A stretch of 64,000 nucleotides of DNA from Promicromonospora sukumoe 327MFSha3.1 (GCF_000385135.1 NZ_ARQM01000010.1:1240001-1304000), one strand, 5' to 3'; shown: positions 44,287-53,766, numbered from the stretch's first letter. The notes: a model not told the origin generated them from the sequence alone. Program-made: numbers and translations.

Positions 44287-47007
44287 GTGACCTCCACCGC
44301 GCCAAGTCGTACTCCGGGTACGCCGTCCTCAGGCCGCCCCCGTCTCCTGCTGATCGACGGCCATTCCATGGCCTATCGGGCTTTCTACGCGCTGCCCGAC
44401 ACCCTCGCGACCAGCTCAGGACAGATCACCAACGCCGTCTACGGCTTCACGTCGATGCTGACGAACCTGCTCCGCGACGAGCAGCCCACCCACATGGCGG
44501 TCGCGTTCGACGCCGGCCGGGTCACGTTCCGCACGGAGCGGTTCCCCGAGTACAAGGGCACGCGCGACGCCACGCCGGACGCGTTCAAGGGCCAGGTTCC
44601 GCTGATCAAGGAGGTGCTCGACACCCTCCGGATCAACTTCATCGAGCTCGCCGGCATCGAGGCCGACGACATCCTGGCGACCCTGTCCACGCAGGCCAAG
44701 GCCGCGGGCATGGAGGTGCTGGTCTGCTCCGGTGACCGCGACACCCTGCAGCTCGTCAACGGCGACGTCACCGTCCTGTACCCCAAGAAGGGCGTCTCCG
44801 AGCTGGCCCGGATGGACCCCGAGGCGGTCGAGGCCAAGTACGGCGTGCCGCCCGAGCGCTACCCGGACCTCGCCGCGCTCGTCGGCGAGACCAGCGACAA
44901 CCTGCCGGGCGTGCCCGGCGTCGGCCCCAAGACCGCGGCCAAGTGGATCACCGCGCACGGCGGCCTCGCCGCCCTGCTCGACGCCGCCGACGAGGTCAAG
45001 GGCAAGGCGGGCGAGAACCTGCGCACCCACATCGAGCAGGTGCGGGTCAACCGCGAGCTCAACGCCCTGCTGACCGACGTCGAGCTGCCCCTGGGCGTGG
45101 CCGACCTGGCGCTGGCGGGCTTCGACCGCGAGGCCGTGCACCTCGTCTCCGACACCCTGCAGTTCGGCCAGCTCCGCGACCGGCTGCTGGCCGTCGACCC
45201 GGCGGGCGTGGCCGACGAGGAGACCCCGGCCGGCGACGCCGTCGAGCTGGACCTGGCCGACGTCGCCCCGGGCGCCCTCGGCGCGTGGCTCGCCGCCCGC
45301 ACCGGGCGCGTGGGCGTGGAGGTGTCCGGCAAGACCGCGCTCGGCGGGGGCGGCGACGCCTGGGCCGTCGCGGTCGCGCAGCCCGGCGGCGAGGCCGCCT
45401 ACGTCGACCTCACCCAGCTCGGGCCCGACGACGAGAAAGCGCTCGCGGCCTGGCTCGCCGACGCCGACGCGCCCAAGGTGCTGCACGGGGCCAAGGCCGC
45501 CGCGCACATGCTCGCCACGCGCGGCCTGGAGCTCGACGGCGTCGTCTTCGACACGGAGCTGGCCGCCTACCTCTGCTACCCCGACCAGCGCGGCTACGAC
45601 CTGGGCGACCTCGCGGTGCGGCACCTGGGCCGCGAGCTCAAGGTGGCGGAGCCCGAGGGTGCGCAGGGCGCGCTGGACCTGTCGCTGGAGGGCGACGCCG
45701 AGGGCCAGGCGGAGGCCGTGCGCGCGCAGGGCGTCGCCGACCTGGCGACGGCGCTGGAGGGCGAGCTCGCCGACCGCGACGCCACGCACCTTCTGGACGA
45801 CGTCGAGCTGCCGCTCTCCGGCGTGCTCGCCCGCATGGAGCGCATCGGCATCGCCGCCGACACCGAGTACCTGACCGGCCTGGAGAAGCAGTTCGCCCAG
45901 GGGGTGGCCGACGCCGCGGCGGACGCCTACGCCGTGATCGACCGCGAGGTGAACCTCGGCAGCCCCAAGCAGCTGCAGGAGGTCCTCTTCGACCAGCTCG
46001 GCATGCCCAAGACCAAGAAGATCAAGACGGGCTACACCACCGACGCGGCCAGCCTGCAGGACCTGTTCGTCAAGACGGAGCACCCGTTCCTGGCGCACCT
46101 GCTGGCGCACCGCGACGTCTCCCGCCTGCGGGTCACGGTCGAGGGGCTGCTCAAGTCCGTGGCTCCCGACGGCCGCATCCACACCACGTTCCAGCAGACC
46201 ATCGCCGCCACGGGCCGCCTGAGCTCGACCGACCCGAACCTGCAGAACATCCCGATCCGCACGGAGGCCGGCCGGCAGATCCGCCGGGCGTTCCGCGTGG
46301 GCGAGGGCTACGAGTCCCTGCTGACCGCGGACTACAGCCAGATCGAGATGCGGATCATGGCGCACCTGTCGGGCGACGAGGGCCTGATCGAGGCGTTCAA
46401 CTCGGGGGAGGACCTGCACCGGTACGTGGGCTCGCGCGTGTTCGAGGTCGAGCCCGCCGACGTGACGCCCGAGATGCGCTCCAAGATCAAGGCGATGTCG
46501 TACGGCCTGGCCTACGGGCTCAGCGCCTTCGGCCTGTCGCAGCAGCTCAACATCGCCACGGGCGAGGCGCAGACGCTGATGGACGACTACTTCGAGCGGT
46601 TCGGCGGCGTGCGCGACTACCTGTCGGGCGTGGTCGAGGAGGCGCGGGCCACGGGCTATACCGCCACGATCCTCGGCCGGCGCCGCTACCTGCCCGACCT
46701 GACGAGCGACAACCGGCAGCGCCGGCAGATGGCCGAGCGCATGGCGCTGAACGCCCCCATCCAGGGCAGTGCCGCCGACATCATCAAGCTCGCGATGCTG
46801 CGCGTGCAGAAGGCGCTCGACGAGCGGGAGCTCTCCTCCCGCCTGCTGCTCCAGGTGCACGACGAGCTCGTGCTCGAGGTCTTCCCCGGCGAGCGGGAGA
46901 CCGCGGAGGAGGTGCTCCGCAGCGAGATGGGCGCGGCCTACGAGCTCACGGTCCCGCTGGACGTCTCGGTGGGCACGGGCGCGACCTGGCACGAGGCGGG
47001 CCACTGA
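44287..47007 (+). CDS. polA: DNA polymerase I
   Basis: A 906-residue family A polymerase for repair and Okazaki-fragment processing. The 5'-3' exonuclease domain (residues 15-305) has LLLIDGHSMAYRAFYA, GIEADDILATL and ETSDNLPGVPGVG. The 3'-5' domain (about 320-490) lacks the DxE proofreading motif (GVEVSGK instead), as in many actinobacteria, so proofreading is absent. The polymerase domain has TADYSQIEMRIMAHL (motif A), the motif B region RSKIKAMSYGLAYG and VHDELVLEV (motif C). The GTG at 44287 follows TATGTT. Confidence 0.96.
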   Translation: MTSTAPSRTPGTPSSGRPRLLLIDGHSMAYRAFYALPDTLATSSGQITNAVYGFTSMLTNLLRDEQPTHMAVAFDAGRVTFRTERFPEYKGTRDATPDAFKGQVPLIKEVLDTLRINFIELAGIEADDILATLSTQAKAAGMEVLVCSGDRDTLQLVNGDVTVLYPKKGVSELARMDPEAVEAKYGVPPERYPDLAALVGETSDNLPGVPGVGPKTAAKWITAHGGLAALLDAADEVKGKAGENLRTHIEQVRVNRELNALLTDVELPLGVADLALAGFDREAVHLVSDTLQFGQLRDRLLAVDPAGVADEETPAGDAVELDLADVAPGALGAWLAARTGRVGVEVSGKTALGGGGDAWAVAVAQPGGEAAYVDLTQLGPDDEKALAAWLADADAPKVLHGAKAAAHMLATRGLELDGVVFDTELAAYLCYPDQRGYDLGDLAVRHLGRELKVAEPEGAQGALDLSLEGDAEGQAEAVRAQGVADLATALEGELADRDATHLLDDVELPLSGVLARMERIGIAADTEYLTGLEKQFAQGVADAAADAYAVIDREVNLGSPKQLQEVLFDQLGMPKTKKIKTGYTTDAASLQDLFVKTEHPFLAHLLAHRDVSRLRVTVEGLLKSVAPDGRIHTTFQQTIAATGRLSSTDPNLQNIPIRTEAGRQIRRAFRVGEGYESLLTADYSQIEMRIMAHLSGDEGLIEAFNSGEDLHRYVGSRVFEVEPADVTPEMRSKIKAMSYGLAYGLSAFGLSQQLNIATGEAQTLMDDYFERFGGVRDYLSGVVEEARATGYTATILGRRRYLPDLTSDNRQRRQMAERMALNAPIQGSAADIIKLAMLRVQKALDERELSSRLLLQVHDELVLEVFPGERETAEEVLRSEMGAAYELTVPLDVSVGTGATWHEAGH

Positions 47008-47020
47008 GTTCCGGTCACCA

Positions 47021-47112
47021 GGTCTCGACAGGCTCGACCACCGACCGGGCAGGCTCGACCACCGACCGGGCAGGCTCGAACGCCGGCCCCGGTGGTCGAG
47101 CCTGTCGAGACC
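47021..47112. repeat. perfect 23-bp inverted repeat with tandem 21-bp units in the loop
   Basis: The arms 47021-47043 (GGTCTCGACAGGCTCGACC and four more bases) and 47090-47112 are exact reverse complements. Inside, CAGGCTCGACCACCGACCGG plus G is repeated at 47029-47049 and 47050-47070, with a decayed third copy from 47071. The right arm ends at the stop codon of the minus-strand methyltransferase. It is probably a bidirectional terminator. GGTCTCGACAGGCTCGACC palindromes are widespread between genes in many actinobacteria. Confidence 0.8.
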
Positions 47113-47916
47113 TCAGTCCGTGCGCGTGACGAAGATCGCCGTGCCCGGGAGGTAGCGGCCCCGTTCCGGGCCCCAGCCGCCCCAGACCTGGTCGTTCCAC
47201 TCCGGCCACTCCGGCTCGACCAGGTCGGTCAGCCGGAGGCCCGCGGCCACGACGTCGCGCACGTGGTCGCCGACCGTGCGGTGGTACTCCGCGTACAGGA
47301 CCCGGCCGGCGGCGTCGGCCTCGACGTAGGGGCGCCGGTCGAAGTAGGAGCGGTTGGCCGTCAGGCCGTGCCGCGTCGGGTCGTCGGGGAACGCCCACCG
47401 CAGCGGGTGGGTCACGGAGAACACCCAGCGGCCGCCGGGCCGCAGCACGCGGGCGGCCTCGCGGTGCACCCGCACGGCGTCGGCCACGAAGGGCAGCGCG
47501 CCGAACGACGTGAAGACGACGTCGAAGGAGCCGTCCGCGAAGGGCAGGGCCCGCGCGTCGGTCTGCACCCGCGGCACGACGACGCCGGTCGCGGCGTCCA
47601 GGCGCGCCGCCCCCGCCAGCATCCCCGCCGAGAGGTCGGTCGCGACCGCCCGCGCGCCGCGCGACGCCAGCCAGCGTGAGCAGTGCGCGGCCCCGGCGCC
47701 GATCTCCAGCACGTCGCGCCCGGCGACGTCGCCCAGCAGGCCGGCCTCCGCCTCGGTCAGACCCTCGGGTCCCCAGCGGAACCCGGCGTCGCCGAGGAAG
47801 TCGCGGTGCTCGTCGAGGTACTCGGCCGCGTTGGCGTCCCACCAGCCCCGGGCGGCCCGGCCGCCGTCGTCGGACACGTCGCGGTAGCCGAAGGACACGG
47901 GCTCGTCGGTGCTCAC
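47113..47916 (-). CDS. class I SAM-dependent methyltransferase
   Basis: A 267-residue methyltransferase. VLEIGAGAAHCSRWLASRG is motif I for S-adenosylmethionine, with acidic ATDLS after the second strand, and FDVVFTSFGALPF motif IV. WWDANAAEYLDEH near the N-terminus resembles the UbiE/small-molecule methyltransferases. Substrate unknown. The GTG at 47916 begins VSTDEPVSFGYRD; an ATG at 47961 would add 15 residues with little support. It ends against the inverted repeat. Confidence 0.87.
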   Translation of the reverse strand: MSTDEPVSFGYRDVSDDGGRAARGWWDANAAEYLDEHRDFLGDAGFRWGPEGLTEAEAGLLGDVAGRDVLEIGAGAAHCSRWLASRGARAVATDLSAGMLAGAARLDAATGVVVPRVQTDARALPFADGSFDVVFTSFGALPFVADAVRVHREAARVLRPGGRWVFSVTHPLRWAFPDDPTRHGLTANRSYFDRRPYVEADAAGRVLYAEYHRTVGDHVRDVVAAGLRLTDLVEPEWPEWNDQVWGGWGPERGRYLPGTAIFVTRTD

Positions 47917-48120
47917 GGGCCCATCATCCCCGCTCGCACGGCGGGGTGAAGCCCCGGCCAATTACCACATACACAGCGGTAACAAAAGGGTCACGATTGG
48001 ATTGCAGGTGCCGGAGCGAAATACGGAAGCAACGAAAGGGCTCCTAAGGTCAGCCCCAAAGTCTGCGCCCCGTCGCGTCCGAACCCGGATGCGCCGGAGC
48101 GCCCGAGGAAGGAGAGTGCC

Positions 48121-49767
48121 ATGCGTCGACGCGCTACGCGCCTCGCGGGCGGCGTCACCTTGGTGACCGCGGCCGCAGTCGCGCTGAGTGGTTGTGTCGC
48201 CAGCGAGCGGGACGCCGAGGGCAGCGGCGAGGGAAGCGGCAAGGACACGTTCGTGTTCGCCGCCTCCGCCGACCCGGGCTCGCTCGACCCCGCGTTCGCC
48301 AGTGACGGCGAGTCGTTCCGGGTCGCACGCCAGATCTTCGAGGGCCTCGTCGGGGTCGAGCCGGGCACGGCCGACCCCGCCCCGCTGCTGGCGGAGAGCT
48401 GGGACATCAGCGACGACGGTCTCGAGTACACCTTCCACCTCAAGGAAGGCGTCAAGTTCCAGGACGACACCGACTTCGACGCCGAGGCCGTGTGCTTCAA
48501 CTTCGACCGGTGGGCCAACTGGACGGGCCTGGCCGCGTCCGAGTCGCTGTCCTACTACTACACGCACGTGTTCGGTGGGCAGGGCGAGAACGGCAAGTAC
48601 GACTCGTGCGCGGCGTCCGACGCCGCGACCGCGGTCGTCAAGCTGAAGAGCCCGCTGCCCGAGCTGGTCCCGGCGCTCTCGCTGCCGTCGTTCTCCATGC
48701 AGTCGCCGACGGCGCTCGAGGAGTTCAAGGCGGACGAGGTCGGCGGCGCCGAGGACGCTCCCGAGCTGTCCGAGTACGCCACCGGTCACCCGGTCGGCAC
48801 CGGCCCGTACGAGTTCGGCGAGTGGAAGGCCGGCGAGTCGGTCACCCTCAAGGCCTTCGACGGCTACTGGGGCGAGTTCGGCGACGTCAAGAACATCGTC
48901 TTCACGGTGATCTCCGAGGGCACCGCGCGCCGCCAGGCGCTCGAGGCCGGTGACATCGACGGCTACGACCTGGTCGCGCCCGCCGACGTCGACGCGCTCA
49001 AGGACGGTGGCTACCAGGTCCTGAACCGCGACCCGTTCAACATCCTGTACCTGGGCATGAACCAGAAGCAGAAGCCGTTCGACGACCCGAAGGTGCGTCA
49101 GGCGATCGCCCACGCGATCGACAAGGAGGCGCTGGTCGCCGCCGCGCTGCCCGAGGGCACCGAGGTCGCCACGCAGTTCGTCCCCTCCACCGTCTCGGGC
49201 TACAGCGACGACGTCGCCACGTACGAGTTCGACCAGGAGAAGGCCAAGGAGCTCCTCAAGGAGGCCGGCCAGGAGAACCTCGAGCTCGAGTTCAACTACC
49301 CGACCGACGTCTCCCGGCCGTACATGCCGGACGCCGCGGCCATCTACGAGGCCATCTCGGCCGACCTCGAGGAGGTCGGCATCACGGTCAAGGCGACGCC
49401 GGAGCCGTGGAGCCCCACCTACCTCGACACCATCCAGGGCAGCGACAAGCACGGGCTGCACCTGCTCGGCTGGACGGGTGACTACAACGACACCTACAAC
49501 TTCATCGGTACCTTCTTCGGCTCGGAGTCGGCGGAGTGGGGCTTCGACGACGAGGCGCTCTTCAAGAGCCTCGGCGACGCCCGCTACGCGCCGGTCGACC
49601 AGCAGGAGGCCCAGTACAAGGCCGCGAACGAGGCCGTGATGGAGTTCCTGCCGGGCGTGCCGCTGGCCAGCCCCGTGCCGTCGCTCGCGTTCACCGAGCA
49701 GGTCCAGGGCTACCCGGTCTCGCCGGTGCAGGACGAGGTCTACAACGTCATCACGTTCACGGAGTAA
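48121..49767 (+). CDS. oligopeptide/dipeptide ABC transporter substrate-binding lipoprotein
   Basis: A 548-residue family 5 solute-binding protein. The signal peptide ends in LSGC (Cys23), so it is a lipoprotein anchored outside the membrane. EGLVGVEPGTADPAPLLAES and the VRQAIAHAIDKEAL segment are family signatures. The ligand may be peptides or other small molecules. AAGGAGAG precedes the ATG. TAAGGT (48045-48050) may be the -10 element. TTACC (47962) and GGTAA (47978) form a loose dyad upstream. It is the first gene of a four-gene importer operon, followed by two hairpins. Confidence 0.93.
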   Translation: MRRRATRLAGGVTLVTAAAVALSGCVASERDAEGSGEGSGKDTFVFAASADPGSLDPAFASDGESFRVARQIFEGLVGVEPGTADPAPLLAESWDISDDGLEYTFHLKEGVKFQDDTDFDAEAVCFNFDRWANWTGLAASESLSYYYTHVFGGQGENGKYDSCAASDAATAVVKLKSPLPELVPALSLPSFSMQSPTALEEFKADEVGGAEDAPELSEYATGHPVGTGPYEFGEWKAGESVTLKAFDGYWGEFGDVKNIVFTVISEGTARRQALEAGDIDGYDLVAPADVDALKDGGYQVLNRDPFNILYLGMNQKQKPFDDPKVRQAIAHAIDKEALVAAALPEGTEVATQFVPSTVSGYSDDVATYEFDQEKAKELLKEAGQENLELEFNYPTDVSRPYMPDAAAIYEAISADLEEVGITVKATPEPWSPTYLDTIQGSDKHGLHLLGWTGDYNDTYNFIGTFFGSESAEWGFDDEALFKSLGDARYAPVDQQEAQYKAANEAVMEFLPGVPLASPVPSLAFTEQVQGYPVSPVQDEVYNVITFTE

Positions 49768-49784
49768 GTGACCGGGATGACATA

Positions 49785-49807
49785 CCTAGGGCGCATCACG
49801 CCTTAGG
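49785..49807 (+). terminator. intercistronic hairpin 1 in the oligopeptide operon
   Basis: CCTAGGGCG (49785-49793) pairs with CGCCTTAGG (49799-49807) with one G-U pair. It is close to the stop codon of the binding-protein gene. Confidence 0.45.
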
Positions 49808-49819
49808 GTGAATTGCTCA

Positions 49820-49851
49820 GGTCGGGGCGCGGCGCCTGCCGCGCCCCGACC
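49820..49851 (+). terminator. intercistronic hairpin 2 in the oligopeptide operon
   Basis: GGTCGGGGCGCGG (49820-49832) pairs perfectly with CCGCGCCCCGACC (49839-49851). It probably protects or partially terminates the message, keeping the binding protein in excess over the permeases. Confidence 0.65.
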
Positions 49852-49890
49852 GCTGTCCGTGACATTCGAGTTACCCCACGAGGGATACGT

Positions 49891-50898
49891 ATGCTCCGCC
49901 TCATCGTGCAGCGGCTGCTGCTCCTGATACCGCTGCTGCTAGGGCTGTCGGTGCTGTTGTTCGCGTGGGTCCGGGCGCTGCCCGGTGGCCCCGCGACCGC
50001 CCTGCTGGGCGAGCGGGCCACACCAGAGGCCGTCGCTCGCATCAACACCCTGTACGGGTTCGACCAGCCCGTCCACGTGCAGTACTTCAAGTACCTCGGC
50101 CGCCTGCTGCAGGGAGACTTCGGCGTCTCCACGCGGACCGGCCGCCCGGTGCTCGACGAGTTCCTGACCCGGTTCCCGGCGACGATCGAGCTGACGATCG
50201 TGGCCCTGATCATCGCGATCGGCATCGGCATCCCGCTGGGCTACATCGCGGCGCGCCGCGCGGGCTCGTTCATCGACCACTCGTCGGTCGTCGTCTCGCT
50301 GATCGGCGTGACGGTGCCGGTGTTCTTCCTCGCGTTCATCCTCAAGTACGTCTTCGCCGTGGAGCTGGGCTGGTTCCCGTCCACGGGCAGGCAGGACCCG
50401 ACGATGATCGCGACGCACCCGACGAACTTCTACGTGCTGGACGGACTGCTCACCGGTGAGTGGGACGCCGCATGGGACGCGCTGGTGCACCTGATCCTGC
50501 CGGGCATCGCGCTCGGCACCATCCCGCTGGCGATCGTGGCGCGGATGACGCGTGCCGCCGTGTCCGAGGTGCAGAACGCCGACTACGTGCGCACCGCCCG
50601 GGCCAAGGGCATCCGGGCCTCCCGCCTGCGCGGCGAGCACATCCTGCGCAACTCGATGCTCCCGGTGCTCACGACCATCGGCCTGCAGGTCGGCCTGCTG
50701 CTGTCGGGCGCGGTGCTGACCGAGACCGTCTTCGCGTTCAGCGGCATCGGCTCGTTCCTCGCCGAGGCCGTGTTCAACGCCGACTACCCCGTCATGCAGG
50801 GCTTCGTCCTGATGATCGCCATCGTGTACGCCCTCGTGAACCTGTTCGTCGACGTGTCGTACGGGCTGATCGACCCCCGGCTGAGGAGGCAGCAGTGA
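49891..50898 (+). CDS. oligopeptide ABC transporter permease (DppB/OppB type)
   Basis: A 335-residue inner-membrane permease with six helices. The N-terminal FAWVRALPGGPATALLG is the OppB signature and the EAA-like loop is ADYVRTARAKGIR. It pairs with the next permease to form the channel. The ATG at 49891 has GAGGGAT seven bases upstream. The stop overlaps the next start by 4 bp (GTGA). Confidence 0.94.
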   Translation: MLRLIVQRLLLLIPLLLGLSVLLFAWVRALPGGPATALLGERATPEAVARINTLYGFDQPVHVQYFKYLGRLLQGDFGVSTRTGRPVLDEFLTRFPATIELTIVALIIAIGIGIPLGYIAARRAGSFIDHSSVVVSLIGVTVPVFFLAFILKYVFAVELGWFPSTGRQDPTMIATHPTNFYVLDGLLTGEWDAAWDALVHLILPGIALGTIPLAIVARMTRAAVSEVQNADYVRTARAKGIRASRLRGEHILRNSMLPVLTTIGLQVGLLLSGAVLTETVFAFSGIGSFLAEAVFNADYPVMQGFVLMIAIVYALVNLFVDVSYGLIDPRLRRQQ

Positions 50899-51857
50899 GT
50901 GCCAACGAGCTTCCAGTGACCGACGGCGCGGCGGCCGAGCCGCTGCGCAGGTCCATCCACGGCGACGGCCCCGGCGGCGCCGACCACGCGGGCGAGGGCG
51001 TCTGGGGGCGGGCCTGGCGCACGCTGCGCAAGAACCCCGTCGCCATCGCCGGCTTCGTCATCGTCGCGGTCTTCGTGCTGGTGGCGCTGTTCGCGCCGCT
51101 GCTCGCGCCGTACGGGCCCAACGAGCTGCCGGGCCGCGCGCTGGTCCGCCCGACGATGATCCCCGGGCCGTCGGCCGAGTACCCCCTGGGCCTGGACCGC
51201 TACGGCGGCGACGTGCTCAGCAAGCTGATCTGGGGCGCGCGCGCCTCGCTGCTCGTCGGCGTGCTGTCCACGCTGTTCGGCCTCGCCGGCGGCATGGCGC
51301 TCGGCCTGCTCGCGGGCTGGTTCGGCAAGTGGGTCGACTTCGGCGCGATGCGCCTGGTGGACCTGATGCTGTCCGTGCCGTCGCTGCTCCTGGCCGTGTC
51401 GATCGCCGCGATCGCGGGCCAGTCGTCGATGTCGGTGATCGTCGCCATCGGTGTGGTGCAGATCCCGATCTTCGCCCGGCTGCTGCGCGGCTCGATGCTC
51501 GCGCAGCGCGGGCAGGACTACGTGCTGGCGGCGTCCGCGCTGGGCCTGAGCCGGCGCTCGGTGACGATGAGCCACGTGCTGCCCAACAGCGTGGGCCCCG
51601 TCATCGTGCAGGCGACGCTGACCCTGGCGACCGCCGTGATCGAGGCCGCCGCGCTCTCCTTCCTCGGCCTGGGCGGCGGCGAGCCGTCCACCGCCGAGTG
51701 GGGGCGCATGCTCACGGCCGCGCAGCAGGAGCTCGCGGTCGCACCGCGGCTGGCGATCCTGCCCGGTATCTGCATCGCCGTGACGGCCCTCGGCTTCACC
51801 CTCGTGGGCGAGAGCCTGCGCGAGGCCCTCGACCCCCGGAACAGGACCCGACGATGA
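50895..51857 (+). CDS. oligopeptide ABC transporter permease (DppC/OppC type)
   Basis: A 320-residue partner permease with an N-terminal cytosolic extension of about 40 residues, a first helix (NPVAIAGFVIVAVFVLVALF) and five more. The EAA loop is QDYVLAASALGLSR and the LDRYGGDVLSKLIWGAR segment is the OppC signature (DxxGRDVLSRLIxGAR). GTGA overlap with the upstream gene, ATGA with the downstream one. Confidence 0.94.
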   Translation: MSANELPVTDGAAAEPLRRSIHGDGPGGADHAGEGVWGRAWRTLRKNPVAIAGFVIVAVFVLVALFAPLLAPYGPNELPGRALVRPTMIPGPSAEYPLGLDRYGGDVLSKLIWGARASLLVGVLSTLFGLAGGMALGLLAGWFGKWVDFGAMRLVDLMLSVPSLLLAVSIAAIAGQSSMSVIVAIGVVQIPIFARLLRGSMLAQRGQDYVLAASALGLSRRSVTMSHVLPNSVGPVIVQATLTLATAVIEAAALSFLGLGGGEPSTAEWGRMLTAAQQELAVAPRLAILPGICIAVTALGFTLVGESLREALDPRNRTRR

Positions 51858-53659
51858 CCGAGATCGCTGACAACAAGACGCCGGACGGCCCGGTGGACGC
51901 CCCCGTGGACGCGCCGGTCGAGTCGCCGGCCGACGCCCCCGCGGACGCCCAGGCGGACGCCGCGGCGGAGGACGTCGTGCTGCGGGTCGAGAACCTCGCC
52001 GTCGACTTCCGGACCGAGAACGGCCCCGCGCGCGCCGTCTCGAACGCGAACCTGACCGTCCGGCGCGGCCAGACCGTCGCGATCGTGGGGGAGTCGGGCT
52101 CCGGCAAGACCACCCTCGCCATGGCGGTCCTGGGCCTGCTGGCCAGCAACGGGTCCGTGGCCGAGGGGCACATCTGGTTCAAGGACGAGGACCTCGGCCA
52201 CGTGTCCGCGCAGCGCATGGCGCAGCTGCGCGGCACCGAGCTGGGCCTCGTGCCGCAGGACCCGATGACCAACCTCGACCCGATCATGCGGATCGGGCAG
52301 CAGATCGACGAGGGCCTGATCGACAACGGCCTGCGCTCGCGGCGGGACGCGCGCGCCCGCACCGTCGAGCTGCTCGACGAGGTCGGCCTGCCCGACGCCG
52401 CGCGCCGCGCCGGCCAGTACCCGCACGAGTTCTCGGGCGGCATGCGCCAGCGCGCGCTCATCGCGATGGGCCTCGCCGGCCGGCCGGCGCTGCTGGTCGC
52501 CGACGAGCCGACGTCGGCCCTCGACGTCACCGTGCAGCGGGGCATCCTGGACCAGCTCGCCGGGCTGACGCAGGAGCTCGGCACCGCGGTGCTGCTCATC
52601 ACGCACGACCTGGGCCTTGCGGCCGAGCGGGCCGACATCGTGGTGGTCATGTACCACGGCGAGATCGTGGAGCAGGGCCCGGCCCGCCAGGTCCTGACCG
52701 CGCCTAAGCACGACTACACCAAGCGCCTGATGGCGGCGGCCCCGTCGCTCGCCTCGCGGCGCATCGAGATCGCGCGCGAGCGCGGCCTCGAGGACGTGCT
52801 CGACGACGCCCTCCTGGCCCCGGGCGAGGAGGCGGCCGCCGGCACGGTGGCCGAGTCCGACGCGCTCGTCCAGGTCAAGGACGTGAGCAAGGTCTTCACG
52901 ATCCGGGGCAGCGGCCTGCTGTCCCGCAGCAAGGACTTCACCGCCGTGGACGGCGTGAGCCTCGACATCCCGCGCGGCTCCACCGTGGCCGTGGTGGGGG
53001 AGTCGGGCTCGGGCAAGTCCACCCTCGCGCGGATGATCCTCGACATCGAGAAGCCCACGAGGGGCACCATCACGTTCGACGGCGGCCTGGTGGGCGCCGG
53101 CGGGCACAAGGACCAGATCGCGTACCGGCGCCGGGTGCAGCCCGTGTTCCAGGACCCGTACTCGTCGCTGGACCCGTTGTACTCGGTGTTCCGCGCGATC
53201 GAGGAGCCGCTGCGCGCGCACGACTACGGGGACGCGGCCGCCCGCCGGGCCCGCGTCGAGGAGCTCGCCGAGCAGGTGGCGCTGAGCAAGGGCCAGCTGC
53301 AGCGGTTCCCGGCCGAGCTGTCCGGCGGCCAGCGGCAGCGCGTGGCGATCGCCCGCGCGCTGGCGCTGTCGCCCGAGCTGGTGGTGTGCGACGAGGCGGT
53401 CTCCGCGCTCGACGTCGTGGTCCAGGCGCAGATCCTGCAGCTGCTCGCCGGCCTGCAGGACGAGCTGGGGCTGACCTACCTGTTCATCACGCACGACCTC
53501 GCCGTCGTGCGGCAGATCGCGGACCGCGTGCTGGTGATGCAGCAGGGTCGCGTGGTCGAGGAGGGGACCGTCGACACGGTCTTCGACTCGCCGGCCACCG
53601 ACTACACACGGACCCTGCTCGACGCGATCCCGGGCAAGGACCTGGAGCTCGCCCTCTGA
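51854..53659 (+). CDS. oligopeptide ABC transporter ATPase, two fused domains (DppD-DppF type)
   Basis: A 601-residue single-chain equivalent of the two ATPases of Opp/Dpp importers. A Pro/Ala/Asp-rich linker (residues 11-40, tandem PVDAPVDAP) precedes domain 1 with GESGSGKTT, FSGGMRQRALIA and LLVADEPTSALD. Domain 2 (from about 335) has GESGSGKST, LSGGQRQRVAIA and VVCDEAVSALD. Both domains have the ADEP or CDEA Walker B with catalytic Glu and the H-loop ITHDL, so both sites should be active. Confidence 0.93.
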   Translation: MTEIADNKTPDGPVDAPVDAPVESPADAPADAQADAAAEDVVLRVENLAVDFRTENGPARAVSNANLTVRRGQTVAIVGESGSGKTTLAMAVLGLLASNGSVAEGHIWFKDEDLGHVSAQRMAQLRGTELGLVPQDPMTNLDPIMRIGQQIDEGLIDNGLRSRRDARARTVELLDEVGLPDAARRAGQYPHEFSGGMRQRALIAMGLAGRPALLVADEPTSALDVTVQRGILDQLAGLTQELGTAVLLITHDLGLAAERADIVVVMYHGEIVEQGPARQVLTAPKHDYTKRLMAAAPSLASRRIEIARERGLEDVLDDALLAPGEEAAAGTVAESDALVQVKDVSKVFTIRGSGLLSRSKDFTAVDGVSLDIPRGSTVAVVGESGSGKSTLARMILDIEKPTRGTITFDGGLVGAGGHKDQIAYRRRVQPVFQDPYSSLDPLYSVFRAIEEPLRAHDYGDAAARRARVEELAEQVALSKGQLQRFPAELSGGQRQRVAIARALALSPELVVCDEAVSALDVVVQAQILQLLAGLQDELGLTYLFITHDLAVVRQIADRVLVMQQGRVVEEGTVDTVFDSPATDYTRTLLDAIPGKDLELAL

Positions 53660-53688
53660 GGGCCGTTCCCGGGCCGGCCACCGGGTCG

Positions 53689-53720
53689 GGGTGGCGTGGG
53701 CCGTGCGGCCCGCGCCACCC
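53689..53720 (+). terminator. stem-loop after the oligopeptide operon
   Basis: GGGTGGCGTGGGCC (53689-53702) pairs with GGCCCGCGCCACCC (53707-53720), 14 bp with one G-U pair and a GTGC loop. Confidence 0.7.
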
Positions 53721-53729
53721 TGGCTCGCG

Positions 53730-53759
53730 TTGACCAGCCCGCTGCCGCGCCACTAGGAT
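53730..53759 (+). promoter_or_regulatory. rpsA promoter
   Basis: TTGACC (53730-53735) and TAGGAT (53754-53759) are separated by 18 bp, the best vegetative promoter in the window. Transcription should start near 53766, giving a leader of about 110 nt. Confidence 0.7.
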
Positions 53760-53766
53760 AACTGGC

